64,000 bases of DNA from Timema cristinae (Eukaryota > Arthropoda > Insecta > Phasmatodea > Timematidae), in the NCBI GenBank assembly GCA_039000515.1, contig JBCFYV010000012.1:128412652-128476651 (forward strand), in the 5' to 3' direction. Position numbers and translations under genes: made by a program. Positions 59,470 through 64,000 of this stretch are shown here, piece after piece (positions within the stretch are counted from its first letter, which is position 1; each line of letters starts with the position of its first letter). Under the pieces are notes generated by a model. It did not search any database. It worked only from the letters and a program-made list of their open reading frames with translations, and was not told the origin of the DNA.

Positions 59470-60925
59470 TAGAAAAGGGCTTTGCAGGCGCAAGACTACA
59501 GGTAGAAGTTTTCTAAAGGAGAAAACAACTTACACTAAGAGCAACACAAAAACAATAGGAGCCAAACAACAGGAAAAGAAAAAGGTATTATTTTAGCGGA
59601 CCCCGCTATGACATTAGTGCAGTTCCAGAGTTTTCTCACCGAAGCTAATACTGCACGTGAAGCGTGACTAGTTGACTAACTCAAAATATAGATTTCCATT
59701 AACCCAACTACGATCTGGAAAACAAGACAGACAGCCTGGCTGTAGCCATCCTAAAATTAAACAGGTGCACATGCCGTTCACGGCGTCATGAGAAACATTA
59801 GCTCAAAATAAATTAATTGAACTTGTGGAAGTTAGCAAGTTTATGATTAACACATTACTACTTTCTAAACCAAAGGCTCATAATGTAAAGACTGTATCAT
59901 AAGGGCACAGGGAAAAATAGTAGCTAGGACTGATATTCTAAGACAAAAAGGACTTGTCCTTCAGATTGCAGGACACGATACTAACCAATTAACTGAAACT
60001 TTTCCATCTTGAAGTCTATAAGACCTGAAATGAATTAACTGTCCATTCGAAATTAAATTGAATAAACTAAAAATCGGCTTCGACAGAACATATCAAAATG
60101 TCTAGATAAACATTGTCTAGTTTTTTTATAACAAAACTAGACTAAGTCTTAAGGACTTGACGACGTTCTCCAGGATACTTAGGTGCTCCAAGTAAGTCGT
60201 CCTGGCCAAGGTGGAGGTGGATCTGACGACCAATACTGCAGGGTCGTCTTTTTCTTCGTCGCGTCACGGTGCAGAAGTCCCTCCTTCAACGCTGGGTTGT
60301 AGTAGAGCGGTTATAATGTGGACCTGAGAGCAGCCCTTTATATAGTCCAAAATCTGATACGAACGGAACAAAGCAAAAAGGGTGAAAAACTTAGGAATAT
60401 AAAAAAGGAGAAAGACGGACGAAGGCAGAAGGAAAGAGAAGTGGACCAGGGACTGCCGCTTGCAGGGAAAGGGGGAAACATGGTTCCTTGGATAGCCGCT
60501 AGTCTTCTCAGACGAGGAGTGGTCAGTGTGTCGATCTCAATACACTCTTCTTTCTTTCATCAGATGTAGTTGTGATAGTACGTGTGGCAGCCATCATTGA
60601 ATAATTTTTTTCTTTTCCCGCACGTGGCAAATAAATCCAAGAACATCTTGAAATGGTGAGTAGATACTAAGGCATCTTTAATATATTAATCCTCTTCTTT
60701 GATATCTGCTACAGTATTTATCAAAAGGCAATATTTTTGAACACCCACGTGTTTCAATTTAGGGAGATACATAATTTTATCTGACTGCATCTAGTCAGAG
60801 AAAATAAACTTTGAGGTAGATTATTTTTTAAATATGTTAATATTGTTTCTTTCTTTCATAAATTATTAAAATATTGATATTTAATTGTAGCTGTCCAATT
60901 TGTCTGATTGACACGCTACACATAA
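59470..60925 (-). mobile_element. Dispersed LTR-like repeat, arm 2 (inverted relative to 43806-45672)
   Basis: Reverse complement matches arm 1 from GTAGCGTGTCAATCAGACAA (arm 1, 43821) to CTACCTGTA (arm 1, about 45639). An 83-codon frame present in both copies differs at only six residues but overlaps the TATA box and lacks an ATG. Copies differ by substitutions and two long gaps. It sits in an AOAH intron. Confidence 0.75.
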
Positions 60926-61255
60926 TACATTTAATCAATCAACAAAAAAAAAACCAATATAATTTAGCCGAGGTTTTTGTTTTTCAAATAACCCAGTATT
61001 TTTCAACCCTGGTTTATCTGGTAACTATTTGTATTTTATGTATATTTCTTCTAATGTTCATTATTTTTTCCAAGATTTATATTCAAAGGTAGATTGGAGA
61101 CTTGAACTCGACCCAACTCTACTTACAAGACGTCCTATTAAAAGCTGGACAAAATGGTTCATAATTCATTTTAATGCTCTATGAATGCTGGGACACGATG
61201 ACAGAACTCCTAGGATCAGTTGTTTTCCTGTCATCGTACTCAGTGGTTATTAAAT

Positions 61256-62255
61256 ATACTGCCCTCAAACACATTCACTGGTTGGTGATATGTTGTCAGT
61301 TCTGTTCCTCTAAGTAACACAAGACACCCCTCAAACACATTCACTGGTTGGTGATATGTTGTAAGTTTTGTTCCTCTAAGTAACACAAGCTGCCCCTCAA
61401 ACACATTCACTGGTTGGTGATATGTTGTCAGTTTTGTCCCTCTAAGTAACACAAGCTGCCCCTCAAACACATTCACTGGTTGGTGATATGTTGTCAGTTC
61501 TGTTCCTCTAAGTAACACAAGCTGCCCCTCAAACACATTCACTGGTTGGTTATATGGTGTCAGTTCTGTTCCTCTAAGTAACACAAGCTGCCCCTCAAAC
61601 ACATTCACTGGTTGGTGATATGTTGTCAGTTCTGTTCCTCTAAGTAACACAAGACACCCCTCAAACACATTCACTGGTTGGTGATATGTTGTCAGTTTTG
61701 TTCCTCTAAGTAACACAAGCTGCCCCTCAAACACATTCACTGGTTGGTGATATGTTGTCAGTTTTGTCCCTCTAAGTAACACAAGCTGCCCTCAAACACA
61801 TTCACTGGTTGGTGATATGTTGTCAGTTTTGTCCCTCTAAGTAACGCAAGCTGCCCCTCAAACACATTCACTGGTTGGTTATATGGTGTCAGTTTTGTCC
61901 CTTTAAGTAACGCAAGCTGCCCCTCAAACACATTCACTGGTTGGTTATATGGTGTCAGTTTTGTCCCTTTAAGTAACACAAGCTGCCCCTCAAACACATT
62001 CACTGGTTGGTGATATGTTGTCAGTTCTGTTCCTCTAAGTAACGCAAGCTGCCCCTCAAACACATTCACTGGTTGGTGATATGTTGTCAGTTTTGTCCCT
62101 CTAAGTAACACAAGCTGCCCCTCAAACATATTCACTGGTTGGTGATATGTTGTCAGTTTTGTTCCTCTGAGTAACACAAGCTACCCCTCAAACACATTCA
62201 CTGGTTGGTGATATGGTGTCAGTTCTGTTCCTCTAAGTAACATAAGCTGCCCCTT
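61256..62255. repeat. 66-bp minisatellite in AOAH intron, about 15 copies
   Basis: Units CTGCCCCTCAAACACATTCA...TAACACAAG of 66 bp, with recurrent variants (TGTTCCTCT/TGTCCCTCT, GATATGTTG/TATATGGTG). Minus-strand frames of 180 and 139 codons (22-residue period, LLRGTKLTTYHQPVNVFEGQ) arise because the unit is a multiple of three. They lie wholly in the intron and are not gene evidence. Confidence 0.95.
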
Positions 62256-62359
62256 AGGTTCCCTCTCCCAATGTTTCTATCACAGATATCCATTCAACCA
62301 ACCTGAGATTAGTAAATAGTTACATGACTAAGGGTGTATCTAAACTCAATCAACCTGGT

Positions 62360-62432
62360 GTTCTTGGGATAAAGTGCTTGCTTCAAGACCCGATGTTTGT
62401 GGTTTCAAACCCAGCCGAGTCCTTGGGAGGGG
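62360..62432 (+). mobile_element. tRNA-derived SINE head in AOAH intron
   Basis: GGGATAAAGTGCTTGCTTCA (A-box position) followed by GTGGTTTCAAACCCAGCC (B-box-like). Degenerate. Confidence 0.4.
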
Positions 62433-62683
62433 AAATAAAGCCATCGATTGTGGCTTGTAAAGGAACCCTGGAAGGTATGCAAAAATACCTTTCTTGGCAA
62501 AATTGATAGGCTCTATAGTGCTCGCTCATAGAAATTAATCATGGAAGGCAATGAAGAACCACCATACTTTCTGAATTTCTCTAATACATAATATTTCTAC
62601 CAGATGGTGCAGTCAGCACTAACCAGCATGCCCAGCTCACATCAAACAACCCTTAAGTCAATTGAGCTGAAACAAAAACTTAC

Positions 62684-62802
62684 CTGTGATGTTATTTTTC
62701 TTAATGTTGCGTTACTGTTCATCCAGCCAACACATGGGCCTATTTCCATACAGTTGAACCAATTATAGACATCATGGTAGTACACATTGTTACCAACTTG
62801 AC
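62684..62802 (-). CDS. AOAH: AOAH, penultimate coding exon
   Basis: 119-bp exon between acceptor TTCCTCAG (62803) and donor GTAAG (62683). It encodes QVGNNVYYHDVYNWFNCME followed by IGPCVGWMNSNATLRKITSQ. The pattern YxxxYNWFNCxxxxPCxGWMNSNxTLR is the signature of this family. The two cysteines are conserved in the family, and NAT is a possible glycosylation site. It begins in phase 1 (completing a glycine codon) and ends in phase 0, fitting both neighbours. Intact. Confidence 0.93.
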
Positions 62803-63310
62803 CTGAGGAAATATAAACATTAAACTTGTAGTGGCTCGTGAACCTAGACTTTTTCGTTGAGCTGAGTTTGTTACATTAAAATATATCATGGTTCAAACAT
62901 TGCACCTCCACATTATCAATGTATTGAGAGTCTAACCTCTTATACCACGAGACCACCAGTGCTCACTTTCCGGCCACTCGGCCCACAAATTATTATTTTA
63001 ATAAAATTACCAAGTCTACAGCATCTCAATAAACCGACATATATGAGGAAGGTGAAAATGATGAAATGCACCAGAATTCACCTGATGAGGTTACAGTTCA
63101 TACTTGAATTACACTAATTGAATAGAGATGAGAAAGGTAGAGCTTTTGAGTAAATGTACATACATTTGCTTGGAGAGAAGAGTGTTAAGACAAAGCCCCC
63201 TTCATTACACCCAACTGGGATCTGAACCCTGATCACCGGCAGTCCAGACCATTCGACCTCCGATGCTTAGTTTGAAAAATGTTGGTTTTATGCGAGTGTT
63301 TGCTAATAAC
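62803..63310 (-). other. AOAH intron
   Basis: 508-bp GT-AG intron, donor CATAG|GTTATT, acceptor TTTCCTCAG. It contains a minus-strand tRNA-derived segment near 63190-63260. Confidence 0.85.
63185..63262 (-). mobile_element. tRNA-derived SINE head in AOAH intron
   Basis: Minus strand reads a B-box-like CAGGGTTCAGATCCCAG at about 63208-63224, with a plausible A box upstream (GGTCGAATGGTCTGGACTGC). Degenerate. Confidence 0.4.
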
Positions 63311-63483
63311 CTATGGGATGAAGTCTGTCCGCCATGATGGGATATATGAGTCCTCCGTCGACGAGTCCTATCAGCACAACATGGCTCCCGGCAGGCAAGA
63401 TGGCTTCCAGAGACTCGAGAACTTGTACCACATTCTTCCTGAACGTTTCAGGGGTAGTCATCTTAGAGGTGGTGTCAGAAAAC
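63311..63483 (-). CDS. AOAH: AOAH, upstream coding exon (third from last)
   Basis: 173-bp exon from acceptor ATTTGTAG (63484) to donor GTTATT (63310). Encodes FSDTTSKMTTPETFRKNVVQ, VLESLEAILPAGSHVVLIGL and VDGGLIYPIMADRLHPIG. The GSHVVLIGLVDG core of the hydrolase fold and the RLHPIG ending are typical of AOAH and line up with the next exon. The exon begins with the last base of a codon, so another coding exon must lie upstream, beyond 63483. None was recognised within the remaining 517 bp. The saposin-like small subunit and the GDSL serine are not in the window. Confidence 0.9.
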
Positions 63484-63619
63484 CTACAAATGAAGCTACG
63501 TATCATGTTACATGTCAAGTTACATGTTGGATGGAAGGTTCAACTTAAACAATTCATGAATAAATACGACGGAACAATAACAGTTGTACAGGACACCAAT
63601 AAGAAGAGGTGCAACATGG

Positions 63620-64000
63620 GATGAGGTGGAGGAAGGGACAGTGGACGTAGTTATACAGGGTGCTCTGGAGGAAGGGACAGTGGACGTAGTTATACTGGGT
63701 GCTCTGGAGGAACTGACTGTGGACGTAGTTATACAGGGTGCTCTGGAGGAAGTGACTGTGGACGTAGTTATACAGGGTGCTCTGGAGGAAGGGACAGTGG
63801 ACGTAGTTATACTGGGTGCTCTGGAGGAACTGACTGTGGACGTAGTTATACAGGTTGCTGTGGAAGAACTGACTGTGGACGTAGTTATACAGGGTGCTCT
63901 GGAGGAAGACTGTGGACGTAGTTATACAGAGTGCTGTGGAGGAACTGACTGTGGACGTAGTTATACAGGGTGCTGTGGAGGAACTGACTGTGAACGTAGT
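63620..64000. repeat. 39-bp minisatellite running off the right edge
   Basis: Units CTGGAGGAAGGGACAGTGGA...CGTAGTTATACAGGGTGCT of 39 bp, nine or more copies, with GGGACAG/CTGACTG variants. Two plus-strand frames stay open because the unit is a multiple of three. Probably inside an AOAH intron. Confidence 0.95.

Larger units (their letters stand above)
58905..62683 (-). other. AOAH intron (3.8 kb)
   Basis: Phase-0 GT-AG intron between donor ACAG|GTAAG (62684/62683) and the acceptor at 58905. It contains the inverted repeat arm at 59470-60925 and a 66-bp minisatellite. The stretches 58905-59470 and 60926-61240 are otherwise AT-rich and empty. Confidence 0.85.

Noticed and set aside
61240..62177. 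Minus-strand 180- and 139-codon repetitive frames
   Set aside because: Lie wholly inside an AOAH intron minisatellite, with no splice sites linking them to exons.

Overview
This is a window of an animal nuclear genome, most likely an arthropod and plausibly a hemipteran-like insect. The evidence is spliced genes with GT-AG introns, AT-rich intergenic DNA, a Ty3/gypsy element, CR1/Jockey-type LINEs, hAT elements, MITEs and tRNA-derived SINE heads. The lineage is inferred from repeat types and base composition and is not certain. Nothing bacterial is present: no operons, CRISPR arrays or rRNA.

Layout. 1-5490: most of a minus-strand Ty3/gypsy retrotransposon. Its pol is open for 3 kb and runs off the left edge. 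Its gag has a frameshift, and a textbook -1 slippery site sits at the gag/pol junction. 5491-7310: about 34 copies of a 53-bp satellite touching the presumed LTR. 8.2-9.2 kb: degenerate DNA-transposon-like sequence with a SINE head. A second LTR family, with its own primer-binding-site sequence and TATA box, occurs at 9.24-9.96 kb, at 32.19-32.82 kb (followed by a decayed gag), and as two halves at 18.04-18.37 and 25.52-25.97 kb. The halves are separated by about 7.15 kb bounded by oppositely oriented 16-bp tandem arrays, which resembles a foldback-type element nested in an LTR. 10.98-15.56 kb: a 66-bp satellite. 26.6-30.2 kb: MITEs and small dispersed repeats. 34.78-41.39 kb: a 31-bp satellite of roughly 210 copies. 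43.8-45.7 and 59.5-60.9 kb: inverted copies of one repeat. 47.5-51.6 kb: two dead LINEs. 52.2-53.4 kb: a terminal-inverted-repeat element.

Only two cellular genes are supported, and they are convergent. NDUFB3 (+, two coding exons, 55658-57409) encodes a 104-residue accessory subunit of mitochondrial complex I. An acyloxyacyl hydrolase (AOAH, -, last three exons, 63483-58518) would deacylate bacterial lipopolysaccharide or phospholipid; its 5' exons lie beyond the right edge. The AOAH introns hold a 66-bp minisatellite and, probably, the start of a 39-bp minisatellite at the edge. The genes share no pathway.

The most useful points for follow-up are the intact-looking gag-pol frameshift signal, the split LTR with 16-mer terminal arrays, the run of repeated primer-binding-site-like modules at 17.9-18.06 kb, the perfect 50-bp palindrome inside a MITE, and the deletion-riddled centres of the two largest satellites, which look like unpolished long-read consensus.
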